64,000 nucleotides of DNA from positions 8,494,001 to 8,558,000 of the forward strand of contig NC_046677.1 of the NCBI RefSeq assembly GCF_003369915.1, in the 5' to 3' direction. Shown here in pieces: positions 1 to 11,137 of the stretch. The notes beneath the pieces are model-generated. The model saw nothing but the letters and a program-made list of their open reading frames with translations. It did not search any database and had not been told where the DNA came from. Origin of the DNA: Drosophila miranda (taxonomy: Eukaryota; Arthropoda; Insecta; Diptera; Drosophilidae). The translations under genes and the position numbers were made by a program. How positions within the stretch are numbered: position 1 is the first letter of the stretch; each line of letters opens with the position of its first letter.

Positions 1-106
1 TCAAGAATAATGGACAAGCAAAAAAAAAAGAGAGAAGACAGTAGAAGGGGACAGACAGGATCTTGCGACTGCATATGTATAGTTCTTATAGTTTATGATT
101 GACAAC

Positions 107-3100
107 TTACTTTTCCTTTAGCTCCCTGATCTCTGCATCTCTTCTGGCACCGTGTCCATTGAGCGAGACCTGGGCCTGCTCGATCCGATTGTAGTCGCTC
201 AGTTTGCCATTGAGATCCTCGTTGTCCTTGCGGAGTTGGAACACCAGATCGATGTTCATCTCATTCTCCCTGCGCAGACGGTCGTACTCGTGCTCCTTTT
301 CGGCCAACTTGTTCTTTAGCATGGTGCGCTCGTGGTCGCTGTTGTTGCCGGTCTTAAGCGTCTTAGCCTGGAGTTCGGCGATCTTCTTCTGGGCCTCGTT
401 CAACTTGCGGGCCATGTCGGTGCGCTCGATGCGTATGGTATCCATTTCGGACATTTTCTGCTTGCTGGCATTGAGTTCGGCCTGGAGGTTCTGCTTCTCG
501 GTGGTCAGCTGTGCCCGCATCAGGATGGTCTCCTCGGAGAGCTTCTCCCAATGGCTGTTGAGGTCCTCGTTGCGCTTCTGCTCGGCGCTGAGCGAAGTTT
601 GGATGTCCTCCACTTGCTTTTTGAGTTCTTGCACCTGTTTGCTGTCCGATTTACTGGCCTTGGTTTTCAGATCCTTGATCTCCTTCTCCAGACTGGATTT
701 AGTCTTGTCGGCGGCCTTTTTGGCTGTGAGAAGATCCGTATCCAGCTGGAGGATCTTGGACTCTAGCTTCTCCTTTTCCTTGCCCTGCTTTTCGAGGTCC
801 TTCTCCAGGCTGGACAGCTTCTCCTTCTCTCGTTTGCTCTGGGTCTCCAGGGTGGATTTGTTCGTCTCGCTCTGCTTCAGCTGAGTGTCCTGCTTCTTGA
901 GCTTCTCTTCCAGCTCCTTGAGCTTGGTGCTAAGTTTCTTGCCATCCTCATCGCTGCGCTTCAGCTTCTGCTCCAGGTCGGTGACCTTGCTGCTTGAGCC
1001 ATTCAGTAGCTTCAGACGCTGGACATCGCCCTCGGCAAGGGTCAGCTTTTTTTTGCACTTTTGCAGCTCCTCTTCGAGCGATGCTTTGACTGATTCCAGG
1101 GCCTTGACCTGATCGGATCCACTCGAACTGAGCATCACCCGCATCTCGCTGATCTCATCCTCCAGCTCTTCCACCCACTTTTTAAGGTGACTCTTCGGGG
1201 TAAGGTCGTTGACCCGCTTGGCTGTGCGAGCCGGCAGCTTGGCATCAGCCTCAAGCTGCATCCGCTTCACCCTGGCCGTCAGCTCATCCCTTTCCCGCTG
1301 GGCCACCGTTAGAGTCTCCTTGATCTTGGACAGATCTGCATCGCCCGTCTTCTCGTTGGCCTTGCGTAGGGTCTGTAAACGCTTGTTCTCCTTTGACAGT
1401 TTCTCGTTCTCCGTTTCCAGAATGTTCAGTTTGCTGAGCTGCTCCTTCAGAGTTTCCACGGCCTGCTCCTTTTCCTGGAGGCTCTTCCGCAGCTGCGTCA
1501 ACTCTTCGTTCAGGGTTTTCAGTTTCTTTTCGGCCGCACTAGAGGAGGAGGTGCCAAAGCTGAGAAGCGAGGATTTGCTGCCATTGGCAGCAGCAGCCTC
1601 CGGTCGCAGTTTGGCCTGAAGTTCGCGCACATACTTCTTGGACTCGGCATTCTCCTTCTCCAGATCCTCCACTTTAAGGCGCAGTATTGAGGCCTCCTGC
1701 TCGTTGAGCTCCAGCAGGATACGCAGTTCGGCTGGATCATCCTCGTCTGAGATGCCTTCATCCCGATCCGCATGCACTTCGGGCGCCAGTCGATGGGGAT
1801 GTGGTGTGGGACTCAGCTTGCGAGCTGCAGGGGAACACATAATATACATAGATTAAAAGATATTCCGTTTATTTAGTTACTTTAGTTAGTTGGATGCTTT
1901 ATTTAGTAACAACACTATTTAATGAGCAGCCGCAAAAAATGGCAAAATATTACTGCATCAGCGCCAATGATTCATTAAAAAAGCGCATGAGAAATCACAT
2001 TAGTTTTGTTAGGGAAACGTTTTTTCGTTCTTTCGAGTTAGAAATTATTGTACTCTATAAGGGGGGGAGTCCCAATACAATGCAGCTTTGGTCACTCTAA
2101 TTTAAGAGCTTTTGGCGTGACTGCAGCTTGAAATGAAATGAACGAAGAAGATATTTATCGTTTAAATGAATAATTGATTTTTTGGATTAACTTTTCTATA
2201 AACTAAGGTTTAGTACTTAAGAGAGAGTTACTAGTGTGTGTTTTCGGTTCGTACTTCTTGAGCGCGTTGCCATTTTTTTCAACTGCATCATCAACGACTC
2301 ATTTTCATCCTCGAAACGAGTCACCTTTTTCCTCAGATGTTCAGCCTGAAACACAAAAATCTCGGATCATTTATTGCATCTGAATGATAAGGAATAAGGT
2401 TATAATACGAATAAAGAGATCGTTTTCGAGGATCAAAATAGTTTTGCTACATAAACGAAAGCTCGGATGGAACATAGACTGCACTACTGCTAGGAAAACG
2501 AGTACATAAATAAATAATCAGCAATGGATTGTCTGGACGGATCTTCTGGAGATCTTCTACCTGTTCCATTCCGAAGAACATGCGAAATAGCACTGGGGAA
2601 GAGGAGAGAACGCGAGTGCCCCACTCTGGAGGATGTTGAGGGTGCAAAGAGCGACACAAACGGCGACGGAGTCGTCTCCCGTTCGCACGAAGCATTTCTC
2701 GCGATCGATTCGAAATCGGTTTGACTGTGAGCCTCAACCGAGAGTCCGAGTCCGCCACCGGACATCTCCATACTGGTGACGGCATCACACTGCTCTATGG
2801 CCACCGTCTGGGTGGCACGCGGAAAGGCAACCATCTCGAGGGGCAGCTCGGGTGAGGTCTGTGTGCCGCAGCTGAATTGAACCCGTTTGGCCCTGAGTCG
2901 CTGAAGCTTCGCGTAAAACGGTCGAATGATTAATCGAGTAGCTCTGGTGGGGCATTTGGGGATTGGATTACCTCTTCTTCGGCGAACTTTAGCTGGTCCT
3001 TCAGATCGGTCTCCCGCTCAATGGAGTCCTGCAGTTCCCGCTGCAGATGCTGCGGATCCTCTTGAGAACCGCCGCGTGTTAGCGACTCACGGGTGATCTT

Positions 3101-6088
3101 GGCATCCGCCGATGTGGATTTGCCCAGGACTCCTAGCATGGGCGCCTTCTTCTTGCCCGGATTGCGCAGCTCCTCGGCTTCCGTCTGTATCGGGAATATC
3201 ATTCATTAGAAGATCCTTGTCGTGGCGTGGGACTGCTTGAAATTACCTGCAACTTTCTTGTAAGTTCGTTTGAGAATCGCAGCTCCTCTTCCAGCTTCTT
3301 CACCTTGGTGGATAGCTCGGCGTTGAAGGAGCTTTGACGCTCCTGTTCCAGGGTTTCGATCTTTCGATCGCTCTTTTTCAACTTGAAGCTTAGGATGCGA
3401 CAGTTCTTGGTGGCCTTTTCGAGCTCCTTTTGCAAGTTTGTCTTGGCCTTGACCTCATCATCACGAAACGTGTCCTGCACCTCGTCCATCTCTGCCTGGA
3501 GATTGAGAATCTCCTTTTTAGCCGTCTGGTTTTCCTCCATCAACTCCTCGCAGATTTGCTCGGCCGCCTGCAGCTTCCGTTTCAGCTCCGACTCGCTTCC
3601 GCGGTTCTCCAGCTCCTTCATGCGAAGATTCAGCTTTCGCTTGTCCTCGGTGACACGGTCCAGCTGCTCCTTCATGTCATTCAACTTCTGCTGCAGATTG
3701 AGGGCTTCCGAGGCTGCAGTTCGGTTCGATGACGTGTCCATGGAGGCAAGACGTCTCAGTAGTATGTCGCTCTTATCCCTCTCTGCTCGTTCGGCGCGGG
3801 TCTTCATGGTATCCAGCTCGGTTCGGAGTGTTTTCATTTGCTCCTGCAGTGCCACCGAATCCTTGGTGGTAGTGCTGTTGCTGCTGCTCGTGGAGTGAGA
3901 TGTGGATGCACTGGGTACGGTTTGTCTTTTGATTTCTTTGCTGCTCTGCACTGCATCCGCCTCCTTGCGACGAGTAGAACTGGAGCTCGTGGAGGAGCTG
4001 GAAGAAGAGGCCTTAATCTCGCTGGAGACTGCAGATGTGGCTTTTGTTGTGCTTGTAACACCACCACTGCTGCTATTTGTGGCTGTGATTGTTGGTGTGG
4101 CCGCCACTTTTTTGGGCGGGAGCGAGGCACGTTTCAGTTCCGCCTGGGGGGGATTCTGGTTCAAGGAATTTCCAGACTTGCTACGCTCTGGTCGATCCGG
4201 AACTGCCGGAGCTGCTGCCGCCGCTGAATCACTGTCCCTGAAAGAGATTTTTCATCAATCAGAGATGATCAATGGGTATCGTATCTAGCGGTTAAGATCC
4301 ACTCACTCTTCTCTCCTGGGTACGGATCGTTCGCGACTGTTTTCCCGCGAGCTCAGGCTGCGCTGCTTCTTGAGAAGATTCATTTTGCGGACACGCTCGG
4401 CTAGACTGTCTGTCGATAGGATGACTAACTCATCTGGAATACTTGAAGTTTTACTGGGTGAGGATGTTACACGGGTTGATGATGGTGTGAGCGCTTGTTC
4501 CATCTGTAAAGAATGCTTTGGAATAGATTACAAATCATCTTAGTTGCATTACTTATTCTTCACTCACCTCCTTGATGTCCAAGGCGGTTGTGTGACGTCG
4601 CGGCGCCACCGGCAGCTTGACCGTGACAGCCACATTGTGATCATCGGTTGCTCGAAGGCTGCTCACCGTTGTCGATGGTCGGCGAGCGGATTCCTGCGCC
4701 GTATCATCAATGTCCGGCGTGGAGGCCCAGGACTGTGGACGCTTCTTTAGCTCTACATTGAAGTGAACAACTAGGTTCAGTAAAAGCATCGTGGGCAAAG
4801 TGCATGCAAGAGCAAGTTGCAGTTTTCAGCACGTTCAGCATATGAGCAGGACAAACATACATATGTAGTCCACATAGTGTGAGCAGGACGAACATAGTCC
4901 ACACAGTGTGTGATCGATCGTGACAAACGTGCATCGGAGAATCAGCGGGAGAGATCACGTTTTGATGATGGTAGTAGTTAACATATTAACGGTTTATGCA
5001 GAGATTAGTGTTGAGAGAGAGACAGAAAGAGAGCGATAGAGACGGCACAGTTGCAGGTGCAGTTGTTTTTGTGATTTTTGTTTGGTGCAAGCGTAGAACG
5101 TGAGAGTGTGAAAGAGATACGTAGACAAACACATTTATTAACGGTGTGGTAACATTTGATTTTAAAAGCCTTAAAACACTTAGTAGTTCATACTTATTTC
5201 AATGTAACAGCGATTCGATAAAAGAATACCTTCTTGGGTTAGTTAAAACAAACCGATTTCTCAAAGTCTGAATATCTTTATCTTGTATCTTTACAAACAT
5301 AGTGCAAAGGTGATATTGACATTATATGAGACTACCATAGCCGGTTGTCGAAGATATTTTTCATTATATCGAAAGAAAAAGAGCATGTAAACTATGCAAT
5401 ACATTACTTAGACGTGTGAGAAATCAGCTTAAAATAAAACTATATAAATCTTTTATGGGATACTATTAAAAAAATCTGGATTGATCTATTCAGATATGTT
5501 TTACCAAGAGGGTTACAGAAAGTTAATTTGAGTACACAAAATGCTCATACATTTAACATTCACATAATCAATAGTACACAATACTCTGCTAATGTTCTCG
5601 AAAACTTCGGTCGGTAGTTAGCCGAAAGAACACATTCAAGTCTAAGAGTGGAGCATTAATCAGCCTAAGGAATTCCATTAATCCCAAGAAAACAGTTCTA
5701 AGTGATGCACTAGTTATGAACACAATTCTACTTTAAAACAAGATAATAAAGATCTATAGACCGGCTCCAATCGTACCTATATCATTGCTATTGTTTGAAT
5801 TGAGGCTCAGATTCTGCGTCGAAGTCCATGTTCGGGAAGTAGGCCTAAAAAAACCTCAGAAACCATTAATAGTTTCCACAAAATGATAATATTAAAAAAG
5901 ACTCACCGCGAACTCTGGCCATCAGAGAGATTTGGCGATGAGGCGGCCACTTCTTCGCCGGGTCTACGGGCTCCATGCTCCTTGTAATCCCGAAAGCAAC
6001 GCTTACATCGTGTGGGATAACGAGTCTGAGGATGGAAGCCGAGTGGGCATAGCTGATCGCCTTTCAGCGATGGATACAGATGATGCAT
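107..6088 (-). CDS. MTCL/SOGA-type long coiled-coil protein, probably microtubule-associated
   Basis: Phase-consistent minus-strand exons: 6088-5907, 5844-5777, 4752-4568, 4503-4307, 4237-3247, 3184-2972, 2906 to about 2600, 2345-2255 and 1824-111. The start codon is the first ATG after an in-frame stop in an exon that begins at 6121 behind a TTTGCAG acceptor. The N-terminus holds a compact Cys motif (CPLGFHP, then TRCKRCFRDYKEH) that may bind zinc. A Ser/Thr-rich linker follows, then long coiled coils. The block EILNLQAEMDEVQDTF followed by KNCRILSFKLKK closely resembles vertebrate MTCL1/SOGA proteins, as does DEGISDEDDPAELR with LELNEQEASILRLKVEDLEK. Those proteins crosslink or stabilise microtubules; the same role here is inferred. 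At the left end the reading frame meets TAA at 109-107, but that TAA lies inside a GTAAGT donor, so the gene may continue beyond the window. An alternative end reads past the 2255 donor to a stop at 2219-2217. The splice between 2906 and 2345 is unresolved. Confidence 0.8.
2561..2592 (-). other. Candidate 32-nt micro-exon of the MTCL-like gene
   Basis: On the minus strand this stretch follows a strong TCTTCCCCAG acceptor and ends at CAG|GTAGAAG. In the frame ending MFFGMEQ it joins in phase 0 to the next exon, which begins AEHLRKK, giving a continuous heptad-like segment. The frame entering from 2906 downward does not have the right phase to reach that exon directly, which is why a short intron upstream of the micro-exon is proposed. 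Its donor is not clear. Confidence 0.35.
4753..5776 (-). other. Intron of the MTCL-like gene
   Basis: About 1 kb of AT-rich sequence between two phase-1 splice sites, GTACGA at 5776-5771 and the TAG acceptor just above 4752. No conserved-looking reading frame or RNA gene was seen. It includes a GAGAGAGAGACAG-type purine stretch near 5010-5045. Confidence 0.6.
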
Positions 6089-6188
6089 CTGTTCTTGTAC
6101 AACTTGTCAGCTTTTCTTTTCCTGCAAATTTCAACGAAACTGAAGAGATTATATCTTGTTACTGCACAGCCCCAAGTATTTAGGTATA

Positions 6189-8807
6189 TGTACCTAATGT
6201 ATATTCACATATACATATGTATCTATTAATCGCACCATCAGTATTTTGTCTATTGACCGATTCTGAACACAATGGTGGAATGTCTGGCATCTATCCAAGT
6301 CAACAAAAGAATGTTGTAGTACATCAAAAAGTAGAACATATTCAGGGGCCAACTTAACTATTGGTTTCAGAGCAAAAATGAAATCTATAAAACAAGAGAT
6401 CTATTAGATTAAAAACTAATGGGTCTCTTGCTTTTTTAAATTTAATAGTTCAAAATAATTAAAGCCATTTGAAGGCATGTAGTGACATGATTTGATGATT
6501 TTTTAATGGGTTTCGAATAATTTCCTATTACGAAGAAATTCTTCTTGTTGGGAGGTTCTCTAATAATCATTTAAAAAATTAACGAAATGTATGCTTTTTA
6601 ATTGAAATGTTTTTTTCACCGCGGATGTAGCGGAAAATAAGAATCTATATCGAATCTATCGGTATCTAAGCCTTCTACGAGATGGCGCCATTGAAAGGAT
6701 TCCGATCTAACAGTAATGATTAATCAAGAACTCCAGTTATTTCCAAAGCATAGAAGAGTATTTCCACGTCTCTTTCGTTTCCTCCCAAATTTCCTTTTGC
6801 GAGTAGTCATATTAAGAAATGAAATTGTAAATATAAACAATAACATATAAGTATCCAACCATGTATATATTTATATATTTTTAGAGCCATCAAAATATTC
6901 TCTCAGAGCGGCAGGGAGAGAGCTGAGGAAATAAACGACCACAGGTGGAAATGGCGCAGGAAAAATTCTACCGGCTGCGCATGTTTTCTGACAAAAAAAA
7001 AAACGATCCAAACAAAATATGAACGCTAGTCGCAAGAGAACAACCTCAAAAGTTAAGAGCTTTTAGTCACTCCCAAAAGAGAGAGAGAGAGAGTGCGGAG
7101 TCTCTCTATTCCTTGTACGTACCGTGCTGAGTGCCGTTAGGAGAATCGGCCCTGTTGCAAATCCCTAGCGCTTTTATAAATAATTATCACCGTTTTAACC
7201 TATTTTCATCTGCCGTTCTGTGCGACATTCTGCGTTCGACGACACGGGACGTGCAAAATTTGTGAACACAATTCAAAACGTTTTTCCACTTACACAAAAT
7301 ATTTCCGCATTTAAAATGGTTTGAGGCTGGACGTTAGGGAAGGAGGCAGCATCTGCTGCAGCTGCTCCTACTCCTCCTTCTCCACCAATAGATGACGGTG
7401 TCCGTCCGAAAGGTGTGCGGAATTTTTCATTCACCAAAAACGATTCTAGATTCTAGATACGTTGCGTAATCGCCCCAGACGATGTGCGTTTTGCATCCGA
7501 TTATTTACCGAGCATTTACCAGCTGATAATTATTACACGATGGATATGGAACATATATTTATATATTTAGGAGAGATCTCTCATCGTGCAGATCCAGGGC
7601 GATCCTGGAGTAGACTTTCTTTGCGCGGACACTTGGCCCTGGGTTTTCGCTCACGTTTTGTTTGATTTAATTTTGGAATATTCACTTAATACAAAAATTT
7701 ACGACTACAAAAATTAGCTGTGTTTTAAAAATAGAACACGTTCTTTTTCTTAAATAGCAGCGCACTTCCCATAAATCTCCTCCGTGGATCTCAAATGCTC
7801 AGCGCAGTCCAGCTTTTTTCGCTTTCCACAGATTACAGAATATTTGTTTACAATAATTTCAATTGAATTCACGCAATGGATTCTCCAAACGGATTTTGTT
7901 CACTTGACTCACTTAGACACGCGCGCACACCACACCACACGTATACACATATTTATCCACATATATGCTGTGGGATATCTTTAATATAACCGCCGATCGC
8001 CCGAGCACTCGAAATACTTATACAGATAGCATCCCATCCCTTTCACACTGCTTCAAATCGCGGTGGCCCAGTCGAACCGACGCGGAGAGGCTCCTTCGCA
8101 CTTTTTTCGATGCGAACGTTTTGAAAATCGACGAGAAACTAAATTTAAATCATTTCTGAACGCTTCAACTACCCATCGGAGAACCCAAAAGTATCTGCCA
8201 CCGGCACACAAAACACACTCTTCTCCTCAAGAGAGGGGCGGTGGCATAGACAGACGCAGCGAGCTTATGAGAGAAATTTGTAGGGGTATAATGGAAAATG
8301 AGAGATTTTTGGATTCAAAGGGATGGAGAACCCAGTTGAAAATTGTTCTTATAGATAATATCATATTTCCCTCCCGGCTACCGCCTAACCTAATATCATA
8401 TTTATTAAATTTTTATATTATTCTTTAGATCATCATCTATCATCAACCCATAGGAATCAACTTCTTTCGACTGAAGGAGAACACTCCTTGATCTTGGTAA
8501 TATATTCTTCAGTTTTAATGAGTAATGGGTTTTAATTGTATATTCAATAGATTGATTTTTCAGTAAAAGTTAAGGACAACTTCTTTCATTCAATATGTTA
8601 TTGATCCATGCCACTTCTTGGGCATATCCTTCAGTTGTAATGGAATTTATTTTCGAAATCATAAAATCGACAGAGTACATTCGTTTGTGTGAGTACGAGT
8701 ATGGTGTGTTCTTGTTGTTATTTTAATGATGAACTTCATGTTTGCTTTGTTTACATTCGTGTATAGACATTATTTTGTAATATGTTTGTATAAATACTTA
8801 GAGATTA
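6189..8807. promoter_or_regulatory. Gene-free stretch: probable 5' UTR/promoter of the MTCL-like gene and 3' flank of Fgop2
   Basis: No credible coding sequence. The 5' UTR exon of the MTCL-like gene begins at 6121 behind an acceptor, so at least one further non-coding exon must lie to the right. A GA repeat at about 7078-7092 (a possible GAGA-factor site) and GC-richer sequence at 7100-7400 and 7980-8260 are the likeliest promoter areas. The AT-rich part from 8400 belongs to the 3' side of Fgop2. Positions of the transcription starts are inferred. Confidence 0.4.
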
Positions 8808-9035
8808 TCAATCGCTAAGAGCTAATGCAGGTGTTATCCCATACATATTTGTATATATACTGCATGTGTGAGCTGGTGTGAATGGGCGGGGGTGTGTAGG
8901 GGCGTGAGTGTGGGGTACATAAGATGCAACAGCAGCGCAGCGACCGAAATGAATAGCGTATGAAGTAACAATGGAGATTGACGAGCGAACATGATGACGA
9001 CCAGGCTGGTGGTGGACCGTACAATACAGCACCTA

Positions 9036-10007
9036 TCATGTTGCACTGGTGGCAACGACAGCAGCCGATGCAGTTGCCTGCTCCTCGCCAGCATCATTTG
9101 GCGTCGTTACGGCTGGCACACTGGTTGGATTAGCTGCAGGTCCGTTGTTATTCTCATTGGTTTCCGGTTGCTCTGGTGCTTCCAGCACTACTGTAGGCGA
9201 AGGCTGTGCCTGTGCCTGAGGCTGTGGCTGACTCTGAGCTGGGGCAGTGTTGAATGAGCTGTTGCTATTGTTGGATGTATTCTTCGCCGGCTCCGGACTG
9301 CTGTACAGTTGTATGACCGAATTGTTATTCACATTCTCCACCGAAGCACCCGATAAGGACAGATCATCGGCCAAATCGTCTGCCAGGCAGTCCGTTTGCA
9401 CCGACTTCTCCTCGAGCAGGTGGTCGTTTTCACGAATGGGTCGCTGGGCCGAACCATATTGCTTGGAGATCTGCAGCAATTCCCGCAATGATTCGTTCTC
9501 CATACGCAGCTGCGATATGGTCTGCAGTTCTCGCTGCACGATCTCATCGTCGACGGTGGCCGCCCGCTGCATGACGGCGGCCATTTCGTTGATTTTTTCG
9601 CGTTGATCTCGAATTACCTGCCACAGGCGCTCGTTGTATAGCTCCTTGAAGTTGATTTTACTGTCCAGCACCTTAGTCACTGTGTGTTCGCGGTACTTTT
9701 GCATCATCAGCTCCATGGCCCGCTCGTAGTCTTCGATGCAGATTTTCAGCTCGCGATTCTCTTTGAGTATCTCCGAGCTGTTGATGTTTTGCTGCTGTAT
9801 GCGATTCACCATGTCCGCGTTGGTCTTGTTGTTTGAGATGCGATTGAGGGTCTCAATGTCGTCCTGGTATTCCCTTAGGCTCACTACCAGGCGATGATTC
9901 GTCTCCGCCTCCTCCAGCAGAGCCGTCCCCAGGGCATCCAAGTCTTTGACATGGCTGGCCATACGCTGTGCGTCCATTATCATCTGTCCTACTGATAGAT
10001 TTGACAT
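9036..10007 (-). CDS. Fgop2: FGFR1OP2/SIKE family protein (STRIPAK subunit)
   Basis: One uninterrupted 323-codon frame. The N-terminal about 200 residues match the FGFR1OP2/SIKE1 family: a start like MSNLSVGQMIMDAQRM, the pattern SLREYQDDIETLN, then IQQQNINSSEILKENRELK and MQKYREHT, and a second coiled coil rich in Glu, Gln and Leu. These proteins are coiled-coil adaptors of the STRIPAK phosphatase-kinase complex. The C-terminal third is low complexity (Ser, Asn, Gln-Pro and Ala rich). The first ATG is used because it matches the family N-terminus. A GGTCACACTG promoter motif (minus sense) lies about 280 bp upstream of the start, with two TATCGATA sites further out. Confidence 0.9.
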   Translation of the reverse strand: MSNLSVGQMIMDAQRMASHVKDLDALGTALLEEAETNHRLVVSLREYQDDIETLNRISNNKTNADMVNRIQQQNINSSEILKENRELKICIEDYERAMELMMQKYREHTVTKVLDSKINFKELYNERLWQVIRDQREKINEMAAVMQRAATVDDEIVQRELQTISQLRMENESLRELLQISKQYGSAQRPIRENDHLLEEKSVQTDCLADDLADDLSLSGASVENVNNNSVIQLYSSPEPAKNTSNNSNSSFNTAPAQSQPQPQAQAQPSPTVVLEAPEQPETNENNNGPAANPTSVPAVTTPNDAGEEQATASAAVVATSAT

Positions 10008-10283
10008 GTTGCGGCCCGCTTCAAATCCAACTGCAATTTTATTATTTCTTTTGTTTTGGGCCAGGCCTTACTGCTGCCTCTGCAAGAGAACAATAAGAAC
10101 ATTAGCCTTTGGGCATTTGGCAGCTTGGGCACTGTTCCCTACATTGGCTTTTAATCTAGCACACCTTCGTCTTGGCTTAAACTAATTGTTTGTTTCTTTT
10201 TTTTAGCCAAAATATGTACAATAAATTCTACTAATAGAAATTTTGACGAGAACGACCTAATTATTAGCTGACAGCTGAGAATC

Positions 10284-10293
10284 AGTGTGACCG
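10284..10293 (-). promoter_or_regulatory. Core-promoter motif 1 upstream of Fgop2
   Basis: On the minus strand the sequence reads GGTCACACTG, a perfect match to the Drosophila motif 1 consensus (yGGTCACACTR) typical of housekeeping promoters. It lies about 280 bp upstream of the Fgop2 ATG and in its orientation. A related GTGTGACCGCGGA context recurs near 14560. Confidence 0.55.
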
Positions 10294-10329
10294 CGGACTT
10301 ATTAATAAAGTATACCGTCCGAACGTCAG

Positions 10330-10580
10330 AAATATACCTCATTTAACAAATATACCGTAAATATACTGACGAATTCAAGTTCTTGTTTACATATTCCTCG
10401 ATTTTGATCTTCCCTCGAATATTCCCAGCTATATAGAATATTTAGCCATGCCCACATAATTTAAGACCATTGATGAATATATTTTTCTACTTGATTGGCT
10501 TCATTTAAATAAGTATTCCTATCGATAGTTGAGAGTTTCTTCCGTATCGATAGCTATTCCGAGTATGGTCACTCCTGTGC
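10330..10580. mobile_element. Fragment of dispersed non-coding repeat (Helitron/DINE-like, family uncertain)
   Basis: Contains AAATATACTGACGAATTC, TTCCTCGATTTTGAT, GCTATATAGAATATTTAGCC, ATGCCCACATAATTT and ATTGATGAATATATTTTTCT. The same ordered blocks recur at about 14190-14340 and 50080-50480. The order and spacing mark copies of one interspersed, non-coding family. I cannot assign the family from sequence alone. Confidence 0.5.
10520..10552. promoter_or_regulatory. Pair of DRE (TATCGATA) sites
   Basis: Perfect palindromic TATCGATA at 10520-10527 and again at 10545-10552. This is the binding site of DREF and is common at Drosophila housekeeping promoters and insulators. The nearest start is that of Fgop2, about 500 bp away. 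The sites overlap the edge of a dispersed repeat, so they could instead be carried by that repeat. Confidence 0.5.
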
Positions 10581-11137
10581 ACTTACTTTGATTTCAAATT
10601 TTAAAAATTTTAAAACCTTTTAAAGAATTTTAAAGCCAATCTTAAAGAAAATTGATTAATTTATTCCGGACAAATACACAGCCCCAATTATCATAATTAT
10701 TGACCCTAATAACACCGGAGTAACGAGTTTCAAGCGAAACCGATGAGTTTTTCAAATAAGTCTCCGCCGTTTTTCGGCCATATAGGATTTATGAGGTTAG
10801 CACAAAATATGTACATATATTATAGGGCTTTTTGTATAAGAGGTTTCATTTTAAAGAAGAATTCGTTTATTATCATTAGGAAGCTATCAGTACAGAATTG
10901 GATCTTATGTATATCGAAATTTGGAAGACTTAAGGAGAGGTGGACATACAATATGCTAAGTTCTTAAACGATCATGCATGCATAAATCTAATCTAATTAA
11001 GTACCTTAAGGCTATGTCGTATTCGCATAAGTACAAACTGTAAAGGTTTTGTCATTTGAAGTCAGAGATAAAACAGAGGTAGAGGAATAGCTAGATACAT
11101 CGGTTATAGGGATGTACAGACTAAAAAGATCACGAGA

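Noticed and set aside
204-884. Long Ser/Leu/Phe-rich open frame on the plus strand
   Set aside because: It is the complement of the coiled-coil exon of the MTCL-like gene. Glu/Lys/Leu codons read backwards give long Ser/Phe/Leu frames; the minus frame matches a known family.
1894-2100. 68-residue plus-strand frame
   Set aside because: It lies in the intron between the 1824 and 2255 exon boundaries of the MTCL-like gene and has no support.
3383-4288. Further plus-strand open frames opposite the MTCL-like exons
   Set aside because: Same shadow effect, with no splice structure or family match.
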